In this document: piece after piece, positions 21,346-34,112 of the stretch
Numbering within the stretch: position 1 is the stretch's first letter
Layout: each line of letters starts with the position of its first letter
Assembly (NCBI GenBank): GCA_023055505.1
Contig: JALIRH010000115.1
Coordinates: 1-64,000 of the forward strand
DNA: 64,000 bases
Direction of reading: 5' to 3'
Origin: Callipepla californica brunnescens
Lineage: Eukaryota > Chordata > Aves > Galliformes > Odontophoridae
The notes under the pieces: generated by a model
What the model saw: only the letters and a program-made list of their open reading frames with translations
Told to the model about the DNA's origin: nothing
The model's database searches: none
Program-made: the position numbers and the translations under genes

Positions 21346-22100
21346 AGCGACTTTGTAGATCGGAGGCTCCAAAATGGTTAGTGAAACTAGGTCTGTAACC
21401 CTCGAAAAAAGAAAAGATTAAGAGGGGACCTGGAGGAGCTGCGTAGGGCTCTGTGGGGAATGGCAGGGAGCAGGGTTGTTCTTAGAGCTAAAGTCAGACA
21501 CAAGAACAAGGGACAGAGCTCCAGCGAGGTCTTGCCCTGTACAAATGTAATATGTTTCTTTATTTTTTTCTTCCAGAGGGTATATATTATAAGGTACCAG
21601 ATGCTGCTCTAGAAGCAACCAATCTGACCAGATTTCAGATAGAGAAGGAAGCATATGGAGGGAGAGGGGGAGAAGCGCTCCGTTGTGGGGAACAACTGTT
21701 CGCTGGAGGAGAGGGCAGGCCCAGCCTGGCCTCCTGCCATCCCCAGCATTTCTCATATCCCTGTGTAATCTTCTGACTTTTGATTTAGATGTTTCCTAAA
21801 AATGTGGCCCAGTGGTTGGTACGCGCTAGGCATTAGCCCAAGAAAAGAATGAAAAAAGAAGAAAAAAAGAAACACCAACCGAAAACACAACACAACCGTA
21901 CTGTATCTCATTAAAGAATTTTTAAAGGGAGACTTGGAGGCGCCGTTTGCTTCTTGTTACTCATCTCTTGTCTCCCCAGGCTCCGTCCCGATGCGTGGCC
22001 CTGGGGAGCCCTGCACGGAGGGGACGGAGGAGGTGGGCACCAGGGAGCAGATGCTGCCCATAGCCACTGCCAGGTGAAGGGACGCAGCTCTGGGAGCGGG
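21346..22100. other. Intergenic, no gene seen
   Basis: Mixed; a short GC-rich patch at about 21980-22110. Nothing recognisable. Confidence 0.45.
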
Positions 22101-22960
22101 GATCGGGCCCGCCCTCAGCAGGTTTACGGTTCAACGGACAGCGTTTGTTTCCGTAAAATATTTTAAAAGAAAACAGAATTTATCTGAAATTATTTCTTAT
22201 TTTCCTCGACCGAACATTCCAGCACTGATAGTGCTGCAGGCGCGGGCAGCGACGAACATCGGGAAGTGGATTTTGTAAACAATTCCTCAAAGCACTACAA
22301 AGTTTAAATATTAATTTGGCTGTAATTGGCAGAGAAGCAATTAAAAAGGCTATGGAGCTGACTTTCTCCCTCCTTTACTTTCTCCTCCCTTTTCATTTAA
22401 CCACAGTATAGAAAGTAGATGTAAAACAATAGGACCCTGAGCTGTACAGCGTTCTAAGCCTCGCTTGCCTTAAAGCTACAATATGGATTTAATTTATATG
22501 CAAATGTAAGCAATAAAAAGCCAGGCACTGTAGAAATTATAGTATTTTTCATAGATGCTCCAGCACCGGCACACAAGGCTGTGCTGATTTCCAACAAGGA
22601 GCTAATTATTGCCGGTCACTAAGCTACCTTTTTCTTTTAATATCTCACTCTTTCTCTCCCTCTCCTTTTAAAGAATGTGTAAATTATTTTCCCGAGCCGA
22701 AGAGAGAGAGAGAGAGAAAGAGACCAGAAGATCGGGGACAAGTGAATGAAAACAGCCAGAAATATCTCCTGTGAGATTCAACATCAGGATAATTTCACAG
22801 TCTCGCTTTTTGACTGCTGTGTCCCGAAGCTGACCAGCACCATGCAAGGCTGATCAAAGGCCATCGGAAACATCAAGTAAGCCTAAATGGGGCTAAAGTA
22901 TGCTAATAGAGAAGCTAAATGTACTTTAATCCCGGTATAATACAAGGTAACTCGGAGGCA
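22101..22960. promoter_or_regulatory. Strong candidate enhancer-like noncoding block
   Basis: About 860 bp, repeat-free, AT-rich yet CpG-retaining. Motifs include an exact octamer ATGCAAAT at 22498-22505, TAAATATTAATTTGGCTG, CTGTAATTGGC, AAGCAATTAAAAAGG and GGAGCTAATTATTGCCGG. The composition and motif mix are those of developmental enhancers, and I would test this block first. Confidence 0.45.
22699..22722. repeat. (GA)n microsatellite
   Basis: About ten GA units with one AA break, inside the enhancer-like block. Confidence 0.85.
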
Positions 22961-23213
22961 GCGAAGGGCCTTGTTGCCTTTCCCCACTGGTCCCGGACCC
23001 CTGCAAGCCCTGAATAGAAGCTGCTTCCTATTCTTCGCCCGCCGGGGCGCGGGTCCTCAGATGCACACCCGTCCCCTCCTCCTCCGTTTACCCAGCGTCA
23101 ACAGTCGGCTGAGCAAGCCTCCTCCGCTCCTTAGATCAGCACCCTGTGACCTTCCACATTTAAGCACAGGCCATTAAGCTAAGCTTTCCAGCTGTTGCCT
23201 GAATTATGAAGGA

Positions 23214-23216
23214 TTT

Positions 23217-23253
<37 letters not shown>
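23214..23253. repeat. Poly(T) tract, 40 bases
   Basis: T run with only two C interruptions (23222, 23235), ending in TAG. No mobile element is visible on either side, so it is probably simple slippage. Confidence 0.9.
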
Positions 23254-23639
23254 AGGGGAGGGCAGAGCTTAGCGGAACACTAAGCAACAGCCCCATGCCT
23301 GCACCCACTGCCACCCAGCTCGCTGCGGCCCGAAATGGGTGAGGAGAGAGGCTGCTTTGAAGCCACTGTTACCCGTGGTTGTCTGGCACTGTCCTCATTG
23401 TGCCCTAATCTAATTTTAGCGAGTGGAAAGGAAAAGGGAGCTGCTGGACCTGGGGCTGAAAAGCCGTCTTGTGGGAATCTGCCTGATTGCAGGGCAACTT
23501 TCCTCTTAATTCTTCTGATTCATTTTTAGACGCTGATTTCAGTCCTCGCTGCGGGAGGAAAAAGGGTGGTGGTTCTACCCGTGAAATGCTGCGCTTTGGT
23601 GGGTGCTTGCAAAACTACCACTTGCAAACCCTGGATTAA

Positions 23640-24400
23640 AAAGAAAACTGATGTAATTTTAAAGCCCGCCAACTGCCTTAGCGTCTGTATCAGAAGATTA
23701 AAAACAAAGGTTTCATTGAAGCGCTACCTCCCACCGTGCAGCTGAAAGTCTTACGGCGGAGGCAAATGGTCCTAAATATCTCTCTGCTAAGTACAAATTA
23801 CATACTGGATATATTAAGTTGTAATGGTGCATTTTCGGGAGTCACTTTGCTTGTGTGAGAGCATCAGTTAAGACTCCAAAAATGCTGACTGCATGGCACA
23901 TGGACACAAAAAGGAATTTGACTTTCAACAAAAAAATGTTTTGTTCCTATTAAATGCTTTTTTTGCCTCTGCCTCCCCCCGTCCCGTGGCTCAGCCTGGA
24001 GTCTCAAATGCCAGACCCAGTGTGTACAGTAAGTCTCTCTGAAATCCGTGGCAGAGAAATAGTATCCTGGTCTGGCAAACTACTGTCTGTACTTGCATTC
24101 CTACTCTTTGCCCCTCTGTGCTAGGGCTTGTAGGAGCCCTTCAGATCAGCTGAAACGTAACCAAATAAAGATGCTCCAGAAAACGTCTTTTTAATGTGGA
24201 GTTATTTTCCATTTGCATAGGCAACATCCCTTAACTCAGTACACGTGCTGTAAGGCTTCACTTTAATAGAAACATTCGCATAAAACTTAATGATTAGCCT
24301 TCATTCTGCTCCCAAATGATCAATAAAATGCAAAGTTAATACCGAAAGTGCAAAAGTGAGTGCACATAAACTTGCATTACTGTGTTGGACGTAGGTAAAC
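23640..24400. promoter_or_regulatory. Candidate conserved noncoding block
   Basis: AT-rich, CpG-retaining sequence with AAATGATCAATAAAATGC, AAGTTAATACCGAAAG and TACATACTGGATATATTAAG. Together with 22101-22960 it forms a roughly 2.3-kb element-rich interval. Confidence 0.35.
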
Positions 24401-25371
24401 AATGTCTATGGAAGCAGAGGGGAGCAGTGCTCACAGCTGGATGTGGTGGTGGCACTGGTGGTCCCAGTGGCCCTGTGCCCCTCATCAGCTCTCCCTGTGT
24501 TGCATTCATGCTGCCATAGCTGTGAGTGTGTGCTCATACACACACTTCTACATCACATAACAGTGGGATGGGGCAGAAAAAATACAAACAAAAAGCTATC
24601 TATCTGTAACAGCCTCCTTTCATATCACTGTGCTGGACTGCTTAGCAAATGGTGAGGTACTACAATAGTTTCATAGAAATTGTTTTCAACTTCGAAGTAA
24701 GATAAAAGTAGTATACATGGAAATGATGGATAGAAGTTAAGCTAACACAGCAATAAGCTTTTGCCCGGGACCCTTTAGATCTTTATTGTGCAAGTTGCAA
24801 GGAAAACCTAATTTCAGTAAATAAAATGTGAAGGATCCAGGAGGCCATGTTTGGGCATTACAGAGTTAATATAGGAAAGATGTGCTTGACAGGGACAGGC
24901 TTAGCTCCTGCTTCAGTTCTATTCTGCTCCTGCTTACTTCTGTGGGAACAACTTTCCCATTTTCAGGTGCCTATACCTACCCACCCACCTTCCCACCACC
25001 AGCAGGGGCTTTGCCTGCCTGTCCTCCTGTACAGGATAAACTGAACTGCAGTTGTGTTTTAATTATCAGCAGACTCAAAAAAGAAAAGCATTTGCAGGAT
25101 TTTCTTCTGCTCAGCCATAATTTTCTGGATTTGTTTTTAATTAACAGAGATTCCTCCCAATACAAATGAATCTGGACTGAAATCATTTTGCTCTTACAAA
25201 TGCCTGTACACTCTTCTCAATGAACAATACCTTTTCAAGGCTATTTCTCCACTGCTTTTTTAAAAATAAAAATTTAAATGATCAGCGGAGAATGGGAGAT
25301 TTCAGTCCCAGACAGCTCTAGCAGTACTCTTTGAAATAATTTTTGTCACCAATTCAAAGATATTAAATGAA
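24401..25371. other. Intergenic, no gene seen
   Basis: Unremarkable; short open frames only. Confidence 0.5.
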
Positions 25372-25403
25372 AAAATGTGAGGGGTCCACCCCCCTCACAT
25401 TTT
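25372..25403. repeat. 13-bp perfect inverted repeat
   Basis: AAAATGTGAGGGG (25372-25384) and CCCCTCACATTTT (25391-25403) around a 6-base loop TCCACC. Confidence 0.9.
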
Positions 25404-25789
25404 GAACCAAATTTAAGGAGTTACTTTTTGTAGGCTGCCATAGTTTATGAGATAACGATTATCTGAGGACCAATGGGCAGCTCAAATACATTTCTACTGA
25501 AAGCAGTTCAAATTTTAGTGTTCATTTGGCTTCTAAAATATCCAATTCTCTGTTGCTTCTGCAAGAAAATACAAAAGCATGACTACAGTGAGCTGTAAAA
25601 ATAATCACAGTGTGAGATATATCTTACCGCCAATTGTCAATTTCCATAGTTGATTTATTTTGCTATCTCACTTCCTTGAAATTCTTTATATTGTCTATGT
25701 TTTTCATTCAACTTATTGTTTCTTCATTAAATGTTTGCAAATTTTGTCACAGCGGACCCTTAGCTTTTCATGTAGTGGTTTCAGGAGCT

Positions 25790-25995
25790 GGGCAGTGAAT
25801 GCCTCATTTGCAGTTAGAGAATGAGCGGAGGTCCTGGCAAATGCAGAGCCCACTGGCAGGAGAGGTGCAGCCTCCTATTAGAGCAGGAGGTTATAAACCC
25901 TAATGAGTGACAGTAATTGTGAGAGCACATAGCAAAGCTAATAAAACGAGTCTGTCATTAGTGTTTGTTAAACCATATGCACTTTAATAACAGAG
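25790..25995. promoter_or_regulatory. Candidate conserved noncoding block
   Basis: Repeat-free, with AACCCTAATGAGTGACAG, CAGTAATTGTG, GCTAATAAAACGAG and GTCATTAGTG: four homeodomain cores within about 80 bp. Confidence 0.4.
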
Positions 25996-26539
25996 ACAGG
26001 GTAGGTGTGCTGTCCATGCAATCTAATCTATGGTTAATAGTACACAAAGCAGGTGATGTGGGGATGTTGTGCTTAGTGACTGCTAAGTTTTCCCACACTC
26101 AGCGTTTTCATTCTGGAAAGGTCGTTACAGACATAAAGGAGAGCTGAGATAAGGTTGTGCCCAAAAATCCCCTTTCCTCTGCTGTGACATACACTGTACA
26201 AATCTGAGTCCTGTATTTGAAGTCTTTTGTTCTGCTAACATTTCCTAGGCCTGTTTTGGGCTTATTTGGCATTCCTTTCTCCAACAAGATGAAACAGCTT
26301 TACTCCACAGGGAGGTGGCAACATTTGTTCTCATCCTGAGAACTGAACATTTTCAGAATGCATGCTGTAATATACAGAATTGTATGTGCTCTATCAATAT
26401 AGCCTTCTTTTGATATTAAAAAAAAAAAAACAGAGAAGAAAGCTGCCAAGTAACACTAGGCTGGTTTACTTGTCTGCATTATGAAAGGTGGCTCAGATGG
26501 GATGTTTACAATTTAAGTGGGTGGCAAATTCTGAGAGGA
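25996..26539. other. Intergenic, no gene seen
   Basis: Nothing beyond a 12-A run at about 26419-26431. Confidence 0.5.
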
Positions 26540-27580
26540 AGTCCCAGTTGATTATTTCTCTGAATCATTCTTGGCCCCAAATCTGAGACGAAGAAAGAGT
26601 CAATAGATATTTGCCTGCGGAGTAACTAATTAGAACAATTAATCTGAGTAGCAGGACAAGCTGTGAGACTACAACCTGACCCAGGCACACCCTCCACTAA
26701 CTCAAATTTTGATCAATGCTCAAAATACCATGGAAGGAGGTGGGAAGGATCGGGGTGGGGTGGGCGCAGGGCTGGCGCTCAGGTTCTGTGTCCGCAGGGC
26801 CGCTGCTCTGATGTGCGGTGAGACCTCGGGCAAATGATTTTCCCCTTGTTTCTGAAGCAGGCCAATGATATTCGCTGCCTTGCTGAGCTTTGTGGATGTC
26901 AGCAGCATGTTGTGAATGAAAAGTTAAGTACCTTTCAAAGCCGGCCAAGAGAAGAATTGCATTTTTCTTCCTAATATCTATTAGCTCGGAGCAACAGAAG
27001 AATCCCCCTCGCCACTGGCTCTCTCGTCTTGTTTGGAGATGTGGAGCCAGCCCGATCGTACCCACCAGATATTTGTTTTCAGGGTCGCATGAAAGTAGGG
27101 CGAAAGAAAGATCTTTTGTGGGGATGACATGCCTGGAAATATACTTGTCCAAAGCAAACAGCTCTCGTCCTTTCTTCAACTAATTCACTGAAAAGATATT
27201 ATTTTAGTCAAGAGAACGGTATCAATACTCCTCCTTTTAGAGAGGGCGGTGACAGGTTTCCCATGTTGATTTGCAGAAGGTATAATTTCAACAGGAGCAT
27301 CTGGCTCCTTTGTGAGCTTCAGAAGCAATTGTGTGGCAGTGGCTTTAGGTCGGCCGCTGGTTGAGCCATGTGGGCAGCCTTTGACGTGTCTGCGCTGCTT
27401 TCCTGCTCCACTTGGTTTTGTTTTGACTCCCTTTTGAGCTTCCTAAATACGCAGACTTGTTCCGCAGATTCCCTGGGACAGTTTCATTCATAGGTACTGA
27501 CAAGGACTGCTGTTTTTCCAGGGCTAATGGATCCATTCTTACAGTGGTGCTGTGTGTTACATTAGCCGACAGCTGCTTTC
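26540..27580. promoter_or_regulatory. Long candidate conserved noncoding block
   Basis: About 1 kb, repeat-free, with many CpGs and motifs such as GTTGATTATTTC, GTAACTAATTAGAAC, AACAATTAATCTG and GGTCGGCCGCTGG. A 160-codon minus-strand open frame (26697-27179) lies inside. It has no recognisable domain and no obvious splice context, and may be open by chance. Confidence 0.4.
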
Positions 27581-30500
27581 GGCAAGTTTTTTTTAGAAAT
27601 CCTCTCAGGGAAGGGAGAAGAGGGATCTCTGTGTAGAGGAGCTTTCAATCCTCACAACATACCATGCCAGGTTGTTTGAGAATTTACAACCACTTGTGAG
27701 CCTCCCTGGTACAATAACATGCAGTGTGTTGCCTCTGCCTTCTTTAAACCGCCAAATCCCGGCTCTTATCTTTCAGATACATTTATAATTAAATAACCAG
27801 ATTTTTTTTCTTCTCCTTTCTGGTATTGAGTGATCTAATTTTTTTTTTTTTTTAGCTCAATTTATGGGAATGAATTCACAGCAAATGTTTTTTCACCGAG
27901 GTGTTGTTAGCTTATTGCGCTTGATGTGAAAGAATGGTTCAAGGGTGCAGGCTACTTTGTCATCTGCTCCACACACCCTCTGGACCCACTGGGCACTGTG
28001 TACCAGTTGTGTGCTGTTACCCCTTCCTCTGTGAGCAGCGGAGCTTGTCTACTTCCATATGTGTTCCAAGAGGGGACCATGACTGGAAGTATATTTAAAG
28101 AGATGATCTGGAGACCACGACATTACCATGTTGTGGCTTCCTTTGCTAAGAAAAGAGATGCACAGTGCAAATAGGGAAGGAAAGGGCACACATGGGATAA
28201 GATGCAGGGAGGAATCTATATCTTTAGTAAGAGCAGCATCAAAACCATCAAAAGCATTACAGTACTACCGAGAAATCCAAAATAATACATTGGGGGAAGC
28301 AGTAGCCCAAGTACAGTATATCTGATCTTTTAATGTCAGTGGAAAGGAAAAACAAAACGACCAGCTCATTTGCAGCTAGAAAGTTGAAGAGCTATTACCA
28401 GACTCTTTCCAAGTGATGATAGCTTCCCCAAAGTGCTTTCTCAGTTAAGCATCTCCAAAGTCATTGCAGCTGTTTCTTTGCAGACTGGAGACACTGATGG
28501 TGTGAGATACATGTAGCAGAGTGAGTTGTCTTACCCAGTAATGGAAAAGCTATCAAGCAAATATAGATGCTCTCACACTCCTCAGATCACTCCCACTGAC
28601 ACAGAGTTTGGTTTCACATTGCCTAAATTGCTCTAATTAATGTAATTAGTTAAAAACATTCTGTTCCAATGTCACCAATGCCTTCTAGACTATATGGCCT
28701 AGTTAATTTTATTGACTAAGAAAATTTCTTGATATATATCTAAATGGATATTAGAATAGGTGGTACAACTTTTTAAAATGATTATCAAAGTAACACGTAA
28801 GAAAAAAAATTACAGTCAGTAATGACATAATTGTAGTAAATGAAGACTAAGAAAAACTACTGTAGAACTGAACCTACTGCCAGACTCAGAACCTATGGAT
28901 GAATCAAATAGATTTGTTTGGCCAAAGCCAGTGCATCATGGCAAGGTGAATAAATGTGATGATGCTCATTTTATCAGTGTTCTGGCGCCAACATCCAGTT
29001 GCTGGCTGATGAAACAGATGAAAGAACAAATAATACTGATCTGTTTCAGTGGACCACAGTGAAGGTACTGTTTTGTTTAGAATCCAGTAAGAATATCATC
29101 TTCACCTTTGCAAAAACAATAACCATCTCAAATATGAAACTACTACCATCATGCTCATTTAACCATATCTGGCCCACCTTTGCCCCTGGCAAATTTGGAG
29201 ATAAGGGTGCAGGAAATCTCTGTGAATGTTTACTGATCTGGTACAAACAAGAATGCTGACCCTCAGTAGGTCCATGGTATACAGAGGGTACCAACGGATC
29301 TGGATAGGAAAAAGCTATATGGGAGTGGAGTCACACTGGTTTAAAACTGTGCCTTCATTGGGACATGTGGGAGTAGGGAAAGTCACAGGACAAGATGAGT
29401 AGGATATTTTCCACCAAGAACAGTAGATATATCTACTCATTTTTGTAAAACATAATTACCTACAGTATTGCATTAGAAATGCTAAGTATCCAATGAATCT
29501 TTGTTATCTACTTAGTAAAATAATAGAAAAAACAATTTTTGTGTGTTGGGGCTTGAATGAAACCATAGAAACACAGAAACTTCTAGGTCATTTCACAAAC
29601 ACAGAGTTATCTTTACCCCACATAGCGAGACCAAGTATCAAAATCTTAGTACTTAGCAGTGACTTTTGTCATGCCACCATTCACCATCCTCACAAGATGA
29701 AAGATTCGAAATGCCTGCTAATGAAAGTCAGTGTGGAGGTGAACCAAGACGTCTGAATTTGGTCACCAGGAAGATTCTACTGTATGACTGACCAGACTAT
29801 AATTTGATTCCAGAGCGTTTATAGCCACCAAAGCACATTGTATTTCAAGCTCTTAAGATATTCAAGTTAGTCAGGTTGCAAAACCATCGTAAGTTGAATC
29901 TCTGAACATTTGTAATGAAATCCGTCCTCTCTCTGATCTTAAAAATCAATTCTCTGACATAGTATTATAACCAGCTTTGAGATAGATATCTGGTTGCTGT
30001 AGAATAGCAAATATTCAGGGCATCCTAAATTTATGTTCCCAGTAAGCTGGATAATTACTTTCTTCTGTACTGTGTGACTCTAGCCATCTTGATGAAGTTT
30101 TCATAATAGCAAAGGAGTTCAAAATTCATTGTAGATATTTACTTCTTTCCAATAGCAGTGTTCAGATTAATATCAATTAAACTTGCTCAAAATAGAGGTA
30201 AAAGTGGCTTCCAGAGATAATGAGCTGTACACAGCAGGTTCTACTTTTGCTAAAAAAGCTAATTCCAAAGTGCTTTTAGTAATATGAAGTTTTACAAGAA
30301 AGGTTTACTGTAAATAACCCCATCACTATTGTTCGAACTGAAAGTGTAGGCAGCTAGATTTAGGGAGAAATGCACTTCCTAAACATATTTTTCTTAAGTT
30401 TTAATTCTTTACTTAAAAATCACAAAAACAACATATTTTTCCCCTAACAATGTCATCAGTAACACTGCCAGAAACATCCCTTTCATCTGTACAAGTGTAT

Positions 30501-31420
30501 CAGAGAGGATACACCAAAAGTGCCCCTCAGTATCAAAAGTCTCAGATGTTGCAACCAATTTGACCTTAAACTTTTCAAAGGAGCTTTTAAGAAAACTACT
30601 GCAGTATTGAGTGATTATTTGGCTTTCATTAATTTCCAGCATACTCCAAATAACACTGCATTTTATTTCCATCATAAAGCACCCTAAAATCTGAGCTTAT
30701 TTTCATCTTACAAAAATGCCAAAGATTCTTTGAAGCATTCCTTTTGTAACCATGACTCAATTTTCCGTTAATTATGTCATATGAAAAAATTCTAGAGAAT
30801 ACTTCAATAGTGTCTTCAGAGTTTTTAAATACTCCTTGTGCCTATGAGACTCAGCCAAGAGCAATCTCAGGCACTCAGTGTATGCCAGTAGATTTATTTT
30901 GCAACCTTAACAGTATCAAAATAGGAAAAGATAAAAGTTGGTTGAGTAGCACATTGCAAGTAACCGAAACTGGAGGAAGAGGGGGGCAATGAGGTGAACT
31001 TGTTGGTTAAATGATGAAGTAAATGACTGAGAAAGGAATGGGTTTTGGCTTCTGGAATTTGTTGGGCTTATTCTTGGGAGCAGAGGGCCTCCAGGAGGGG
31101 CTGCTCCTGCACAGTGAAGGAACATGCATCTTGGGAAGCTCTATACACACAGAAGAGTTAACGCTGCTCCGTTGCACCTCACATCCCAAATCTGGTCTGT
31201 GGACTCTGAGTCCTACAGTCCCAGTCCAAATCCAGTACTGGAACTTTCTCCATTGCTTTTACCGTTGTTTCAGCGAGAGCTGAAGCCAAGAGATATCTAG
31301 GTGACATCACCCCACATATGCTGCTCATTGAGGTGGGTGCTGGCCAGAATATAGATTGATTTAGGTATATTTTGGGTAAATACAAGATGTCAAGCTCAAT
31401 ACAGGGGAGACTGGGTGAAG
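27581..31420. other. AT-rich intergenic, no gene seen
   Basis: Generally AT-rich and low in CpG; a 16-T run at about 27839-27854. No recognisable repeats or genes. It looks like neutral desert, except about 27740-27800 (CCGCCAAATCCCGGC, ATAATTAAATAACC), which is element-like. Confidence 0.45.
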
Positions 31421-31488
31421 TTTTATGGCCTGACTTGTGCTGGAGGTTGGCTCGGATGATCTAATGATTCCCTCTGGATTTAAAATCC
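31421..31488 (+). mobile_element. Ancient CR1-like 3' end
   Basis: GGAGGTTGGCTCGGATGATC followed by TAATGATTCCCTCTGGATTTAAAATC resembles old reptile-type CR1 tails (ggttggactagatgatc...ggtcccttctggctttaaaatct). Diverged and short. Confidence 0.5.
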
Positions 31489-32430
31489 ACACATGCAGCA
31501 AAAAATGCTTGTGCTAATCTTGATGATCTTACATTTTTCTTCCAGTTGTGCTGGCACCATGGGTGTCTGTGTCACAGTGATGCTGGGAAAACCTACTCTG
31601 AAGGATATGTGTATCTGTAGAAACCGAGCTTGGACTCTGAGGGCTTCAGCAATTTGCAGAATTGGACTTTTTTTTTTTTTCTTTTTCTTTTTTCTTTGGT
31701 GCAAATACCTCCTGCATCAGCCTCACTGAGCTCATCCAATCTGGGGCTGGGCATAGCCTCACGTTCAGTGAGGGCTAATAGCATTTTTTTTTTTTTTGCT
31801 AACTTGCAGCAGTGTAAATTGGGAAGGAAAAAGGGGCCCCCAAAACCACAAGATAAATCTGAATAATACATACATTTGGGGAAATGGTGATCTGTTCATG
31901 GAACAGTCAAGAGCAGAAAAACAAGCTAAATTAGTCAGATGATTTATTCATTGTGAATGATTCACTGCATTACTAGCTGCTTCCTCCACAGGCCATAGAA
32001 GCTAGTGTATAAGCTGATACAGGAAGGGTGGGATTGATAGAGAGAAGCCTCTCCCTCCTCTCCAAGGAAAATAGGTCACCTGTCCCTGCTACAGTACTCT
32101 CCAAGTGCAAGGCACATCTCAATAGACCAAGGTTTCATTTCCAGCTAATGAAGTTTGTGCTTTTCAGGGCAAAATTTGCACAAGGAGTGTTTCCTTCCTT
32201 TCGATCAGTTCTCAAACCCCTGCTCGCTTTGCCCTGTTCCCTTCCCCCATCCTGACAGCTCTCATTGTTCCCAGATGATGGCTGTTTGCCGGCCCAAGAG
32301 AAAAAGATTTTGTGGTATAAATTCAGTGTCCCCAAGACAACTGGTGCTGTAGTGGAAGTAATGCTCCCTGCAGCCTCAGGAGATCCTCCTCATGGGATGG
32401 CTGCTCCCATACAGACCAGGAGGAAGGTGT
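31489..32430. other. Intergenic with two poly(T) tracts
   Basis: T-rich tracts at about 31669-31697 and 31784-31798. Otherwise nothing recognisable. Confidence 0.5.
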
Positions 32431-32524
32431 CACTGATAACTGGGATGGACATGGCACCACTGTTCAGGATGGACATGGCACTGATAACCAAGATGGGCAC
32501 GGTCCTACTGTCCAAGACTGGGGT
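32431..32524. repeat. Degenerate minisatellite-like repeat
   Basis: The phrase GGATGGACATGGCAC occurs twice (near 32443 and 32467), and diverged versions (AAGATGGGCACGG) and alternating CACTGATAAC/CACTGTTC blocks follow. It lies within a 162-codon + strand open frame (32265-32753) that has no recognisable domain. Confidence 0.6.
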
Positions 32525-34005
32525 GGATCATTCAGGTCAATGGGACTTGTGGTCAAGGCAGAGAGATGCTGTAGAGGCACACTTACAGAGACCTACCCTT
32601 GTCCTACCCGATTTACATAAAATTACACAGTTTGGAAGCATCTCTGAGGCCCCTTTTACCTCCCAGACAAGGCATGATATATTCTGTGGCCATGTCTCTG
32701 ATGAATTTCTTACACATAGCACAACCCACTGTTTATCATGTGACTATTTATAAACTGCTGTGGAAACTTCATAAATAGGTTTTTCTCATTGCACAGATCC
32801 AAGTGGAACAGCTGGAAGCTGTATTCCAAATACTGACCAAGCTGGGTCTGCACAGAAATTACGCACAAAGCTCCTGTGGATGGTATTTATTAGGGATCTG
32901 TTGGGGAAGAGTTGCCAGCTCTGGATGCTGAATATATTGAAAACTTGGGAGCGTGGGGTTTATTTACTGATCCATATTTAATTAATTAGAGAAGACAAAC
33001 AATTATGGGAAGAGGCTGCTGGCTGGACTACCTGACTCACAGGGCAGTCAATGGGCTAATGGAGATGTTTGCTTCCACAATGCTGGTCTGAGCCCGTGCC
33101 AGGTATGTGGTGTCCTTCCTCTGTGATGACTCTTCTATGGCTCACATGAGGCCAGGAACCTGTGTGGTGCTTGCCATTCAGCCTCTAGCAAGGGATTTGG
33201 AATATGAAAGCAAAGTAGGAATCAGTAAGCATGTTAAACAGCAACCATTCCAGGCTGGGGGTGAAGAGCAGATGAGATTGAGCAGGACACACTGCTCCCA
33301 AGGGTGGTTTGGTCTCTGTAGATTCTGGAGAGAGCAAAATACCTTGTTCTACATGAAAGAAGTAACGATCTTGGGTCACGAAGTCAGATCTTCAGGGCTA
33401 ATGTTCTGGAGCAAATATGCAACTACATCTGAGGGCCACACTTCAGCTACTGGAGGACATTTGTCATTATTAAATCATGGCTCAGGTGAAGTTTACTTCC
33501 TGTAGTAAACATATTTGAGCCAGCAGCTGAATTTCAGGAGGGAGGGCTCACCTCTTGCAAGGATCTTGAGTCACACTCAAGTTGAATGAGATACAGACCC
33601 AAAGTGATAGTTTACCTTCTAGCCTTTTGTGAAAATTGAAAACCAGAGGCATGCATGAATTTTGTGACCAGCATGACATTCACACTCAAAGGACTTTGGC
33701 AAATTCTTCCAAAATCTACTCCAAAAAGCCATCTCTTATAGAGTAATCATTTCCCTAAACATTGCCTAAAACTGAAGAAACAGATGAAAAGCATAACCCA
33801 TTGTGCACATCAGGCTTTTCCTTTCTTTGTTTTAACCAAGCTCTTACTATGTAGCTAACAAAAGCAGATGGTAGTCACCAGGTGAATAAAGTCAAACGTG
33901 CCACACAGGCAGACAAACACAATTCTTGAAGACCCTAATCCTGTACCTGTGGCTATGTAGTGATCTGTTGTATGTGAACACCTGGGTATTGAGGTTCCTC
34001 AGTCT
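32525..34005. other. Intergenic, no gene seen
   Basis: Nothing recognisable; short anonymous open frames. Confidence 0.5.
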
Positions 34006-34112
34006 GGAGGGAAGAGGAAGAAGAAAGAAAGTGAGAAAGAAAGAAAGAAAGAAAAGAAAAAAAATTTTTCCTCTCTTTTTCTTTCCCTTCCTTTTTAAAA
34101 TAAAAAAAAAAG
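34006..34112. repeat. Purine tract followed by pyrimidine tract
   Basis: A GAAA/GGAA-rich run (34006-34062) passes directly through A8T5 into a CTTT/CCTT-rich run (to about 34097) and then an A-run. The two halves are loosely self-complementary, giving a long imperfect hairpin. Confidence 0.8.

Noticed and set aside
23214..23253. Poly(T) as the tail of a minus-strand retrocopy
   Set aside because: No gene-like sequence or target-site duplication is visible next to the tract.
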